This document shows positions 17,726 to 26,561 of a stretch of DNA of 64,000 bases, piece by piece. Both the position numbers and the translations under genes were made by a program. The notes below the pieces were generated by a model. The model made no database searches, was not told the DNA's origin, and was given only the letters and a program-made list of their open reading frames with translations. The stretch lies in NCBI GenBank assembly GCA_022641375.1, contig JALCDF010000002.1, forward strand, positions 36,822 through 100,821. The letters run 5' to 3'. Each line of letters opens with the position of its first letter. The first letter of the stretch is position 1. This DNA is from Megasphaera sp. GTDB taxonomy: Bacteria > Bacillota > Negativicutes > Veillonellales > Megasphaeraceae.

Positions 17726-18579
17726 TCGTCCGGGTTCCCGGTTCATGCGGTGAACTCATTCAGGGATATTGGCATCACGAGCCGTTTCTGGTTACCTGCC
17801 CTATCGGGCTGTATACGACGGTGACTGTTTCGGCAGGAGAGACGGTATGGGCAGATCTGGGGCCAAAAGCCTGTCAGGCCGTCCGCCATACGTTGACATA
17901 TATCGGGGAAACGGAATTTCCATTTCGCTTATCTGTGTCCTCACAGCTGCCGCCGGGGAAGGGGATGGCTTCCAGCAGTGCGGATATCGGGGCGGTCATG
18001 ATTGCGGTGGCCGCCGTTTTTGGTAAACGGCTGGAAGAAGAAGAGGTGGCCATGCTGGCAGCGGCTATCGAACCGACGGATGGCGTGTTTTGCCGGGGAG
18101 TAGTCGCGATTCAATATGAGACGGGACGGATATTGCGCCGATATGGCCTGCTTCCGCCTATGCCCATTGCGATTTTTGATACCGGCGGGACTATCGATAC
18201 CATCGCTTTTCATGCGGCGCAGCATGATACGGGAATCCGTAATCGGAACCTGTGGGAGAATCCGGCACTGCATTTGCTCAACGGCAGGCTGACGCCGGAA
18301 ACTATTGGGGCTGCCGCAACTGGCAGTGCCAGGGCCAATCAGCATATGATTTGCAAGAAAGAGCTGGAATCACTGATAAGTCTGTCGACAGCAGCTGGTG
18401 CAGCCGGCGTTTGTGTGGCTCACAGCGGCACCGTACTGGGCGTTTTGTTTTTCCCCGATACCGATGCAACGGCAATCCATACGGTGGTTCGGTCCATCCA
18501 GAGGCAGCTGCCGGCCTTGACGTATCTGACGACGACAGCGCTGCAAAGCGGCGGTTGTATGATCGAATATCATGAGTAA
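17716..18579 (+). CDS. pduX: L-threonine kinase PduX (GHMP kinase)
   Basis: Makes L-threonine-O-3-phosphate, the precursor of the aminopropanol phosphate arm of cobalamin. 287 residues. The N-terminus VRVPGSCGELIQGY is typical of PduX, and the GHMP ATP-binding loop is LPPGKGMASSSADIGA near residue 77. It sits between cbiB and cobD, whose products use the phosphate downstream, which supports a cobalamin role rather than another GHMP kinase. Confidence 0.9.
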   Translation: MELIVRVPGSCGELIQGYWHHEPFLVTCPIGLYTTVTVSAGETVWADLGPKACQAVRHTLTYIGETEFPFRLSVSSQLPPGKGMASSSADIGAVMIAVAAVFGKRLEEEEVAMLAAAIEPTDGVFCRGVVAIQYETGRILRRYGLLPPMPIAIFDTGGTIDTIAFHAAQHDTGIRNRNLWENPALHLLNGRLTPETIGAAATGSARANQHMICKKELESLISLSTAAGAAGVCVAHSGTVLGVLFFPDTDATAIHTVVRSIQRQLPALTYLTTTALQSGGCMIEYHE

Positions 18580-18610
18580 TGTATACTATAATTGGATAGC
18601 AGGTGAATAG

Positions 18611-19684
18611 ATGAAATCACATCCGTTTGAACATGGTGGTAATATATATCAGGCCAGTCCCGCCGGGGGCTGGCTTGATTTTAGTGCAAACATCAATCCG
18701 CTCGGATTATCGCCCCGGATCCGCCAGGCCATTGCCGGCGGGATAGATGGAATCGTCCATTATCCGGACCCGCAGGGGCATCAATTAAAAACAGCATTGT
18801 CTCATTATTACCGCATCCCCTGCGAATCGATCGTATTGGGGAATGGGGCGGCTGAGCTTTTTTATATCTGGTTTCACACATTTCGCCCGCAGCGTACCTT
18901 AATTCCTGTACCGTCATTCAGTGAATATGAACGCGCTGCCATGGCCGGAGGGAGCCGGATTACTTTTTTGCAATTGCGGCCGGAAGATGGCTTTGCCATG
19001 CCATGGAAGCAATTGACAGCACAATGTGCTGCCGCTGATTGTCTGATTGTGGGCAATCCGAATAACCCGACGGCGAATTTATTAGCCCGGGACGATATGG
19101 AACGACTGGTCTGGCAGGCAAACCAGACAGCGACAATGGTACTGATCGATGAATCATTCCTGGACTTCCGAGTGGATCGGGAGCAGTATACAGCGATGCC
19201 GCTCGTATCGTCATATGATAATGTCATCGTGTTCCAGTCGCTGACCAAATTTTATGCTATCCCCGGATTACGGCTGGGTTTTGCCGTTGTGCCGCCTTCT
19301 CTGGCGCGGCAGATGGAGGGGCATAAAGATGTGTGGAATGTAAATTCACTGGCGCAGGCAGCCGGAACAGCGGCATTACAGGACCGGGACTGGCAGGAAC
19401 GTACCCGCCGGTTCGTTACCGCCGAAAAAGACTGGCTTTATCAGGAATTGTCATCCATCAAAGGCCTCCGGGTATATCCGCCGACAGTCAACTTTATCCT
19501 CTGGCAGGTGACAGAAGACAATATCTCTATGGAGAACGTGATAAAAAATTTACGGAGACATCGTATTTTAGTAAGGAGTTGTGCTAATTACCCGGGTTTA
19601 GATGACCACTACATACGGACAGCTGTACGCACCCATTCCGAAAATAAAATGTTTTTACAGGTTCTTTTGCAGACGGATATTTAA
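18611..19684 (+). CDS. cobD: Threonine-phosphate decarboxylase CobD
   Basis: PLP enzyme of the histidinol-phosphate aminotransferase fold that converts threonine phosphate to (R)-1-amino-2-propanol phosphate. 357 residues. It begins with HGGNIYQASPAGGWLDFSANINPLG, the CobD signature, and the PLP Lys is in SLTKFYAIPGLRLGF near residue 209. The C-terminus has ILVRSCANYPGLDDHYIRTAVR, matching the family. It lies 31 bases after pduX with an AGGTG site. With cobQ, cbiB and pduX it completes the lower-loop branch; cobU, cobS and cobT are not in the window. Confidence 0.93.
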   Translation: MKSHPFEHGGNIYQASPAGGWLDFSANINPLGLSPRIRQAIAGGIDGIVHYPDPQGHQLKTALSHYYRIPCESIVLGNGAAELFYIWFHTFRPQRTLIPVPSFSEYERAAMAGGSRITFLQLRPEDGFAMPWKQLTAQCAAADCLIVGNPNNPTANLLARDDMERLVWQANQTATMVLIDESFLDFRVDREQYTAMPLVSSYDNVIVFQSLTKFYAIPGLRLGFAVVPPSLARQMEGHKDVWNVNSLAQAAGTAALQDRDWQERTRRFVTAEKDWLYQELSSIKGLRVYPPTVNFILWQVTEDNISMENVIKNLRRHRILVRSCANYPGLDDHYIRTAVRTHSENKMFLQVLLQTDI

Positions 19685-19890
19685 AATTTAATACGAATAT
19701 AAATGGATATCTTAATCTTATACCATAATAATTAGATTTATGTTAAAAAAATCACATAATTATTAAAATAACATTAGAATTGGATTAGAATTACATTAAA
19801 AGAGGGCTAAACAGGTGATTTATTGTTATGATTATGTTACAATGATGATATAAATTAATTAATTTAATTTATACTGTTTTTATTCCTTAT

Positions 19891-19907
19891 GAATTTTTGT
19901 AAAATTC
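19891..19907 (+). promoter_or_regulatory. Candidate operator upstream of brnQ
   Basis: GAATTTT-TGT-AAAATTC, an exact inverted repeat (8-bp arms if flanks 19890 and 19908 are included), 24 bases before brnQ. It resembles the CodY box AATTTTCWGAAAATT at 12 of 15 positions. The rest of the 246-base gap is very AT-rich with no clear gene. Confidence 0.4.
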
Positions 19908-19930
19908 AAAAATGATGGGAGGAAAGTCAT

Positions 19931-21259
19931 ATGGGAGAAAAAAATGGTAGTAGAACGGTTGCAATTGGTTTAATGCTCTTTGCGTTGTTCTTCGGTGCCG
20001 GTAACTTGATATTCCCGGCTTCTATGGGACAAAACGCGGGCAGTAATGTATGGTGGGCCGTCATCGGCTTCGTCATTACGGGTGTCAGCTTGCCTGTACT
20101 GGGTGTATTGGCTATGGGCTATTCCGGTTGTAAGAACCTGGAAGAATTAGCCGGACGGGCACATCCGAAATTTGGTCTTTTCTTCTGCGTTATTTCGTAT
20201 TTGACAATCGGGCCGTTCTTCGCGACGCCTCGTACCGGATCCGTTTCCTATGAAATCGCCGTACGTCCGTTCCTGGGCGACGGTGCCAGTTATGGAATCA
20301 TGGTAGGGTTCATGGTCCTGTTCTTTGCGATTTCGTATTGGCTTTCGGCAACACCGCAAAAGCTGGTTGACCGTATTGGTAAAATTTTGACTCCGGCGTT
20401 ACTTTTAGTTATATTGCTCTTAATTGTTAAATCTTTGATTACGCCGATGGGGGATCCACAGGTCCCGACAGCTCATTATGCTACCAGCACGCTGGCAGCC
20501 GTACAAGGGTTCCTCGATGGGTACAACACGATGGATGCCATCGCGTCCCTGGTATTCTCCCTGCTGGTTATTGATGCCGTAAAAGAAGATGGCATTACTG
20601 ATCCGAAAGGCATTACTAAGGAAGTATTCAAGGCTGGACTTATTGCCGGTGCCTGCCTGGGATTCGTTTACATCTTCATTTCGTATCTGGGCGCTACCAG
20701 TGTTCCGGCTATCGGCATGCAGGATACAGGGGCTCCGGTATTATCGCTTAGTGCTATGGTCTTGTTCGGCAATGTTGGGGCACTTATCCTGGCAGTCATC
20801 GTATTACTGGCTTGCTTGTCCACCAGTGTCGGCCTGATTACATCCAATGCTGTGTATTTCAATGATCTCGTTGGTCATCTGACGTACAAACAATGGGTTG
20901 CCGTATTTACACTGATTTCCTTTGGTGTCGCATTATTCGGTTTGAAGACCATCATTTCCGCAGCTATTCCGGTATTGATGTTCATTTATCCGCTGATTAT
21001 CTCTACGATTATCCTGACGTTCCTGCATAATCTGTTTGGCGGACGTCAATGTGTATGGGCCTGGACGACAGCATTTACGTTTGTTCCGGCATTGGTCACT
21101 GGTTTCCAGACTGCAAAAGTCTCGTTGGGACCAATCGATACATTCTTCCAGAGTGTACCGCTGGCAGAATATGGTATGAGCTGGTTGTGCTTCACGATTG
21201 CAGGTTTCGTTATCGGCTTGATTTGGAAAGCAGCCGTACATGAAAAAGAAGCCGCCTGA
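19931..21259 (+). CDS. brnQ: Branched-chain amino acid:cation symporter BrnQ (LIVCS)
   Basis: Inner-membrane importer of Leu, Ile and Val driven by sodium or protons. 442 residues and about 12 hydrophobic spans. The N-terminal AIGLMLFALFFGAGNLIFPA and YLTIGPFFATPRTGSVSYE segments are diagnostic of the LIVCS family. It is monocistronic: preceded by an AT-rich regulatory gap and followed by a strong terminator. A GGGAGGAAAG ribosome site precedes ATG 19931. Confidence 0.95.
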   Translation: MGEKNGSRTVAIGLMLFALFFGAGNLIFPASMGQNAGSNVWWAVIGFVITGVSLPVLGVLAMGYSGCKNLEELAGRAHPKFGLFFCVISYLTIGPFFATPRTGSVSYEIAVRPFLGDGASYGIMVGFMVLFFAISYWLSATPQKLVDRIGKILTPALLLVILLLIVKSLITPMGDPQVPTAHYATSTLAAVQGFLDGYNTMDAIASLVFSLLVIDAVKEDGITDPKGITKEVFKAGLIAGACLGFVYIFISYLGATSVPAIGMQDTGAPVLSLSAMVLFGNVGALILAVIVLLACLSTSVGLITSNAVYFNDLVGHLTYKQWVAVFTLISFGVALFGLKTIISAAIPVLMFIYPLIISTIILTFLHNLFGGRQCVWAWTTAFTFVPALVTGFQTAKVSLGPIDTFFQSVPLAEYGMSWLCFTIAGFVIGLIWKAAVHEKEAA

Positions 21260-21298
21260 TCTTAACGATTGCCTTTTGCTGTAATGTATGAGTGGTTG

Positions 21299-21328
21299 CC
21301 CCCTTCCGAGGTATCGGGAGGGGGTTTT
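21299..21328 (+). terminator. Terminator after brnQ
   Basis: 9-bp GC-rich stem (CCCCCTTCC/GGGAGGGGG with one G-T pair), 8-base loop and TTTT tail. Confidence 0.88.
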
Positions 21329-21407
21329 GCTATGGCTGCTGCTACCGGCCGGGATTGACATACATGGTATAATAATATAGGTTTTCAAACAAAAGAAGGT
21401 AATATGT

Positions 21408-22223
21408 ATGAATGTAATGAATATGAAAATGCTGGCAGTCCTGACGGCGATGTCTTGTCTGATGGGCATGAATACCAGCGTGGAAGCAAAAGATAAAACG
21501 CCTGTTGCGGTTACACCATCGGTTGTGGCGGCGCAGGGGATGCAGACTGCGAAACAGGCTAAACAGTCCAAGCAGACCGCCGTCGGTTCATCCGTAAAGA
21601 AGCCGGCTGATGATTCGCTGCCTGTCTATAATCCGAAAAAGGATGCCGCACCGTCGGAAGGGATTCCTATTGTAGAAACGAATTTTAAATTTACCGAACC
21701 GTTACTCGTTCGTCCTAAAACGGATACAATTGTCGTTCATCATGTAGGTATCCCTGATGGGGATACATCGGCAGCGGCCATTCATCGGGCGCATCTGCAT
21801 AATGGCTGGGCCGGTATTGGTTATCAATATGTAATCCGCAAAGACGGTACCATCGAACGGGGACGTCCGCTGGCAACTGTCGGCGCCCATTCCTATGGAC
21901 AAAATTACCATACGGTGGGGATTTGCGTAACCGGTAATTTTGAAAAAGAAACTCCTACGAAAGCGCAGGTCGCTTCCTTGGAAAATCTTCTCACATCGTT
22001 GTGTACTATATACAAATTACAGCCCGGTGCGACGACTATCGTAGGGCATCGGGATGAAAATGATACGGATTGCCCAGGGCGGAATTTATATAAAATGCTG
22101 CCGGAAATCCGCGATGATGTCCATGTCAAATTATTTGAAGAAAAATTAAAGGGGACCCATCTGCTGAAATTGAAAAAGTACGAACAGCAGGACCAAAGTC
22201 AGTCCCGACATAATAATGCATAA
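21408..22223 (+). CDS. Exported N-acetylmuramoyl-L-alanine amidase (amidase_2/PGRP)
   Basis: Predicted periplasmic peptidoglycan amidase, 271 residues. A signal peptide (LAVLTAMSCLMGMNTSVEA) is followed by a Lys/Gln/Ala-rich low-complexity linker (about residues 28-75) and an amidase_2 domain. Zinc ligands are visible in IVVHHVG, the VGAHSYGQN region and GHRDENDTDCPG. The C-terminal tail is charged. A promoter may lie in TATAATAATAT near 21368. The PHP gene begins 16 bases downstream, which suggests a shared transcript. Confidence 0.87.
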   Translation: MNVMNMKMLAVLTAMSCLMGMNTSVEAKDKTPVAVTPSVVAAQGMQTAKQAKQSKQTAVGSSVKKPADDSLPVYNPKKDAAPSEGIPIVETNFKFTEPLLVRPKTDTIVVHHVGIPDGDTSAAAIHRAHLHNGWAGIGYQYVIRKDGTIERGRPLATVGAHSYGQNYHTVGICVTGNFEKETPTKAQVASLENLLTSLCTIYKLQPGATTIVGHRDENDTDCPGRNLYKMLPEIRDDVHVKLFEEKLKGTHLLKLKKYEQQDQSQSRHNNA

Positions 22224-22239
22224 GTAAGGGGGATGCAGG

Positions 22240-23145
22240 ATGGAAACATGGCTTGATTTACATATGCATACGAAATACAGTATGGATGGGGAATTTACCC
22301 CGGATGACCTGATGGAACAATGTGCAGCAGCCGGCTTGCGGGCTGTAGCCGTATCGGATCATGATGGCGTCAGTGCTGTACCGCAGGCACGTAAAAGAGC
22401 CGGCGAACTGGGTCTGCATTACCTGCCGGCAATTGAAATCAGCTGCCAGTACAAGGGGAAAAATTTCCACTTGCTGGGATATGGCATCCACATCGAAGCC
22501 GCCATTTTTCATCGTATTGAAGAAGATTTGAAGCAGCAGCGGGCTCATAATGCGGAAATCATGATGGACCGTATCGAAGCACTGGGTATCCATCTGGATC
22601 GGAAGTATGTCTGGTCGATGGCTTCATCCGGTACAGCGGCAGCGCTGCATATGGCCCAGGCCGCATTAGAAGATCCGCGGAATGACGGTAACGCACTGCT
22701 GGTACCATATCGTCCCGGCGGCGCCCGCGGCGAAGGCCCGTATGTCAATTTTGGCTGGGACTACTGCGGTCAGGGCAAGCCTTGTTATGTACCTCTCCGT
22801 CTTATCGATTTTAACGCTGCCGTACAAGCGGTGCAATCTCATGGCGGCGCGGCGGTGCTGGCCCATCCCGGTGCCAATATGGGCAGGGATGCCGGACTGA
22901 CGGACAAGCTTATCGATGCCGGCATCGATGGCATTGAAAGTTACTGCAGCTACCATGATGAACAGACCGCATCTTTTTATGCGAAGATATGCGAAGAAAA
23001 GGGATTGATTTGTACGGTCGGCAGCGATTATCATGGTAAATCGAAGCCCAATATCCATTTGGGACAATACAGCCATCCACAGCCGCAAAAAGCGTGGGAT
23101 GAACTGACGGCACGGATCCGACAGCGCGGCGGTGAAGCAGATTAA
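22240..23145 (+). CDS. PHP-domain metal-dependent phosphoesterase
   Basis: 301 residues, cytoplasmic. PHP motifs: DLHMHTKYSMDGEFTP at the N-terminus, AVSDHDGVSAV, LPAIEISC, AHPGANMGRD and GSDYHGKSKP near the C-terminus, together giving the expected His/Asp metal ligands. The arrangement is that of the YciV/TrpH-type 3',5'-nucleoside bisphosphate or RNA 5'-end phosphatase group; the exact substrate is not decidable. ATG 22240 has a normal site (GGGGG). Confidence 0.85.
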   Translation: METWLDLHMHTKYSMDGEFTPDDLMEQCAAAGLRAVAVSDHDGVSAVPQARKRAGELGLHYLPAIEISCQYKGKNFHLLGYGIHIEAAIFHRIEEDLKQQRAHNAEIMMDRIEALGIHLDRKYVWSMASSGTAAALHMAQAALEDPRNDGNALLVPYRPGGARGEGPYVNFGWDYCGQGKPCYVPLRLIDFNAAVQAVQSHGGAAVLAHPGANMGRDAGLTDKLIDAGIDGIESYCSYHDEQTASFYAKICEEKGLICTVGSDYHGKSKPNIHLGQYSHPQPQKAWDELTARIRQRGGEAD

Positions 23146-23197
23146 TCTGCCGGACTGGTTTTTTTATGACAAAAATGGTATAATACGAATCACTTGC

Positions 23198-23246
23198 AGC
23201 ACCTGCACACACAGGTGCTATACGGGCTTTAGTCATGCTAAGGCCC
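23198..23246 (+). promoter_or_regulatory. Two-hairpin leader of mfd
   Basis: A TATAAT at 23179-23184 is followed by hairpin AGCACCTG/CAGGTGCT (23198-23219, loop CACACA) and a second stem GGGCTTTAG/CTAAGGCCC (23224-23246, one G-T pair), then ATTTTCT and the mfd ribosome site. It could be an attenuator or just structured 5' UTR. Confidence 0.45.
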
Positions 23247-23267
23247 CATTTTCTGTGAGGTAATCTT

Positions 23268-26200
23268 ATGCATCAACTTTTTCAATGGCTGGATACGGAT
23301 CCGAATATTTCGGAAGCAGCAGCATGGTTCTACAAACCGGGCTGCCATAGTATCTACGGCCTCGGCAGTTCCGTGAAGACCATGTTTACTGCCAAAGGGT
23401 TACAAAAATTACATATGCAGGCTGTCATCATCGTTCCTGGCAAGGAACAACAGGCGATGTGGCAGTCTGATTTGCGTTTCTTTTTACCGGATCGGGCGGT
23501 CCTGGATTATCCGTTGGTGGACAGGGCTGTATTTACGACGACGGCCAAGAGCATAGACCGGTTGTCACGGCAGATGGAAGTACTGGGGCAGCTCCGCGAA
23601 GGTTGTGCCGGCATCGTCGTCGCTACGGCGGCAGAAGCGGCCCAGTATGTCGTGGCACCGCAGCGGATTGATGCTGCGGCCATCGATATGGCCGTCGGCC
23701 AGGAAGCCGGCCGTGACCAGGTGTTACAGCATCTGGTCGATGCCGGGTACGAACGGACCGATATGGTAGAACGGCGCGGACATTTTTCTGTCCGCGGGGA
23801 TATCATCGATATCTATGCGGTCAATCATACACAGCCGTTTCGTCTTGAATTCTTTGGCGACGAAATCGAAAGTATCCGTTTCTTTGATACGGCAAGCCAG
23901 AAATCAATGGATATGGCACAGTCTGTGCGTATCCTGCCCATATCCCTGGAACGGGGCGAAGAAGAACAATCGTATACACTGTTGGATTATATTGGTGATG
24001 GAATCATCATTTGGGATGAACCCAATCGGGGACGGGAATCATTAAAGAAATTCCTTAAGGAATCCGATGAATACAAAGGCCGCCTCTGCCCGTGGAAAGA
24101 CTGGGCTGCCGCGGACCGTCATACGGTTCCGCAGGTGATGCTGTCATTGCTGGCGCAATCGGTGCCGGATATGACGATTGATACGTCCTGCAGTTTTGCG
24201 GCTAAGATGATGGCCAGTTTCCAGAAACAATTCAGTCTGCTGAAGGATGAAGTAAACCACTGGCAGCAGAACGGCAATACCGTGGTATTCGTCATGTCCA
24301 GCCATGAACGGGCGGCGTCCCTGATGGGATGGATCCGTTCGGAAGGCTGGACGGCACAGCCCTATGATGAAGAAAAGCCGATGCCGGCCGGTGGCATATA
24401 TATTGCCGATGGGGAAATCCGCAGCGGATTTGAGCTTCCGTATGCCAAGCTCATCGTACTGGCAGAACGGGACGTATATGGGATGCAGAAACATCGTCTG
24501 CGCCATCATGCGGCTAAAGGCCAGGAAATCAACGTCTTTACGGACCTGAAATCCGGCGATTATGTGGTCCATGAAGTACATGGTATCGGCCGGTATGTGG
24601 GAATCAAGACAATCGAAGTGGACGGGGTCCATAAAGATTATCTGGAAGTACATTATGCCGGTAAAGATATTCTCTACGTGCCGACGGATCAGTTGAAGCT
24701 GTTGCAGCGGTATATCGGTAATGAAGGAGATACGCCGCGGCTGCACAAGATGGGCGGGACGGACTGGCAGAAAGCCCGTTCCAAAGCACAGAAATCGATT
24801 ACGGATCTGGCGGAAAAACTGGTCAAAGTATATGCGCAGCGCGAAATCGTATCCGGGTATGCTTTTCCGCCGGATACACCTTTTCAAAAAGAATTTGAAG
24901 AAGCATTTCCGTACGAAGAAACGGCAGATCAGCTCAAAGCCGTACAGCAAATCAAAGCCAGCATGGAAAAGCCGTTTCCCATGGACTGCCTGGTCTGTGG
25001 CGACGTAGGATTCGGCAAGACCGAAGTCGCTATGCGGGCTATCTTTAAGGCCGTCATGGGCGGCAAGCAGGTGGCCGTGCTGGTACCGACGACGGTATTG
25101 GCCCAACAGCATTTCCAGACCTTTATGGAACGATTCGGCCCCTTCGGCGTCCATTGCGAAGTACTTAACCGGTTCCGGTCCTATAAGGAAAAGAAAGATA
25201 TCCTGGCACGGGCTGTCAGCGGGGATATCGATGTCCTCATCGGTACCCATAGTTTGCTGAACAAACGGGTCAAATTCAAAGATTTGGGCATGCTCGTCGT
25301 AGATGAAGAACAACGATTCGGCGTAGCCCAGAAGGAAAAATGGAAGGCCTGGGCAGCGCATATCGATGTCCTGACCCTGAGTGCGACACCGATTCCGCGT
25401 ACCTTGCACATGTCTCTGGTCAATTTGCGGGAAATGTGCGTTATTGAAACCCCGCCGACGGACCGCTTTCCGGTACAGACCTATGTGACCGAATACGATG
25501 CCCGTATCGTCCGCGATGCCGTCATGCGTGAAAAACGCCGCGGCGGCCAGGTGTTCTTTGTGTATAACCGGGTAGCGTCTATTGAACGCATGAAGGAAGA
25601 ACTGGCAGCGCTGCTTCCCGATATTACCATCGGCATTGCCCATGGACAATTGGCGGGAACATTGCTGGAACAGATTATGTTTGATTTTTACGAGGGGAAA
25701 TACGATTTGCTGCTGTGTTCCAGCCTCGTAGAAAACGGCCTGGATGTCGCCAATGCCAACACGATTATTATCTATGATGCCGATCACTTCGGCCTGTCAC
25801 AGCTGTATCAGATGCGTGGGCGGGTGGGGCGCAGCCATCGTATGGCCTACGCGTATTTCCTGTACCGCCGCGATAAAATATTGTCAGAAGTCGCGGAAAA
25901 ACGGCTGCAGGCGATTAAGGAATTCACCGAACTGGGTTCCGGTTTTAAGATTGCCATGCGGGATCTGGAAATCCGCGGTGCCGGCAACCTGTTGGGACGG
26001 GAACAGCATGGGAATATTGCCAGTGTCGGGTTTGCCATGTATTGTCATATGCTGGAAGAAGCCATCGACCAGGCGCGGGCCGGCAAAAAGATAGAAAAAC
26101 CACAGCCGGAAACATTGCTGGAAGTTCCTGTCGATGCGTTTATCGATGATGCTTATATCAGCAATGGCGGTCAAAAAATCGAAATGTATCAACGGCTGGC

Positions 26201-26561
26201 GGTTGCTTCGTCCATTGCCGAAGTAGATGATTTGGAAAAGGAATTGCAGGATCGGTACGGCAAACCTACTTTGCCGGTACAGACGCTGCTGCATGCGACC
26301 CGGACCCGTCTCAAAGCAAAATCGCTGGGAATCATCCTCGTAGCCCAGAAACGGCAGGGGCTGGAGATAAAATGGCAGCGTGTCGCCGATATGCCGCCGT
26401 TGGCAAAGGCTTCACCTGTTTTGCGCCGGTCGTTGCGGCTGGTTCCGGGAATCCCTAACATGGTGCGGATTTCCATCGGTTCATCACAACCGGTTTTAAA
26501 AGTCGTGGATGCGCTGATGGTTACGTTCAACACGTTAAGAAAGGGGAATGCCCATGGTTAA
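23268..26561 (+). CDS. mfd: Transcription-repair coupling factor Mfd
   Basis: Removes RNA polymerase stalled at DNA lesions and recruits UvrA. 1097 residues. The N-terminal UvrB-like region includes VERRGHFSVRGDIIDIYA; the CarD-like RNA polymerase-interaction domain has LKSGDYVVHEVHGIGRYVGI near residue 425; the RecG-like motor carries Walker A GDVGFGKTEVAMRA near 577, DEEQRFGV near 679, and QMRGRVGRS. The C-terminal TRCF domain is present. Full length, so functional. It overlaps the end by 8 bases with the next gene at its start codon. Confidence 0.97.
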   Translation: MHQLFQWLDTDPNISEAAAWFYKPGCHSIYGLGSSVKTMFTAKGLQKLHMQAVIIVPGKEQQAMWQSDLRFFLPDRAVLDYPLVDRAVFTTTAKSIDRLSRQMEVLGQLREGCAGIVVATAAEAAQYVVAPQRIDAAAIDMAVGQEAGRDQVLQHLVDAGYERTDMVERRGHFSVRGDIIDIYAVNHTQPFRLEFFGDEIESIRFFDTASQKSMDMAQSVRILPISLERGEEEQSYTLLDYIGDGIIIWDEPNRGRESLKKFLKESDEYKGRLCPWKDWAAADRHTVPQVMLSLLAQSVPDMTIDTSCSFAAKMMASFQKQFSLLKDEVNHWQQNGNTVVFVMSSHERAASLMGWIRSEGWTAQPYDEEKPMPAGGIYIADGEIRSGFELPYAKLIVLAERDVYGMQKHRLRHHAAKGQEINVFTDLKSGDYVVHEVHGIGRYVGIKTIEVDGVHKDYLEVHYAGKDILYVPTDQLKLLQRYIGNEGDTPRLHKMGGTDWQKARSKAQKSITDLAEKLVKVYAQREIVSGYAFPPDTPFQKEFEEAFPYEETADQLKAVQQIKASMEKPFPMDCLVCGDVGFGKTEVAMRAIFKAVMGGKQVAVLVPTTVLAQQHFQTFMERFGPFGVHCEVLNRFRSYKEKKDILARAVSGDIDVLIGTHSLLNKRVKFKDLGMLVVDEEQRFGVAQKEKWKAWAAHIDVLTLSATPIPRTLHMSLVNLREMCVIETPPTDRFPVQTYVTEYDARIVRDAVMREKRRGGQVFFVYNRVASIERMKEELAALLPDITIGIAHGQLAGTLLEQIMFDFYEGKYDLLLCSSLVENGLDVANANTIIIYDADHFGLSQLYQMRGRVGRSHRMAYAYFLYRRDKILSEVAEKRLQAIKEFTELGSGFKIAMRDLEIRGAGNLLGREQHGNIASVGFAMYCHMLEEAIDQARAGKKIEKPQPETLLEVPVDAFIDDAYISNGGQKIEMYQRLAVASSIAEVDDLEKELQDRYGKPTLPVQTLLHATRTRLKAKSLGIILVAQKRQGLEIKWQRVADMPPLAKASPVLRRSLRLVPGIPNMVRISIGSSQPVLKVVDALMVTFNTLRKGNAHG

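Noticed and set aside
24144..25787. 547-codon open frame on the minus strand
   Set aside because: Lies entirely antisense to mfd, whose motifs are intact; composition is rich in Phe, His and Arg and no ribosome site is seen. It is a shadow of mfd codon usage.
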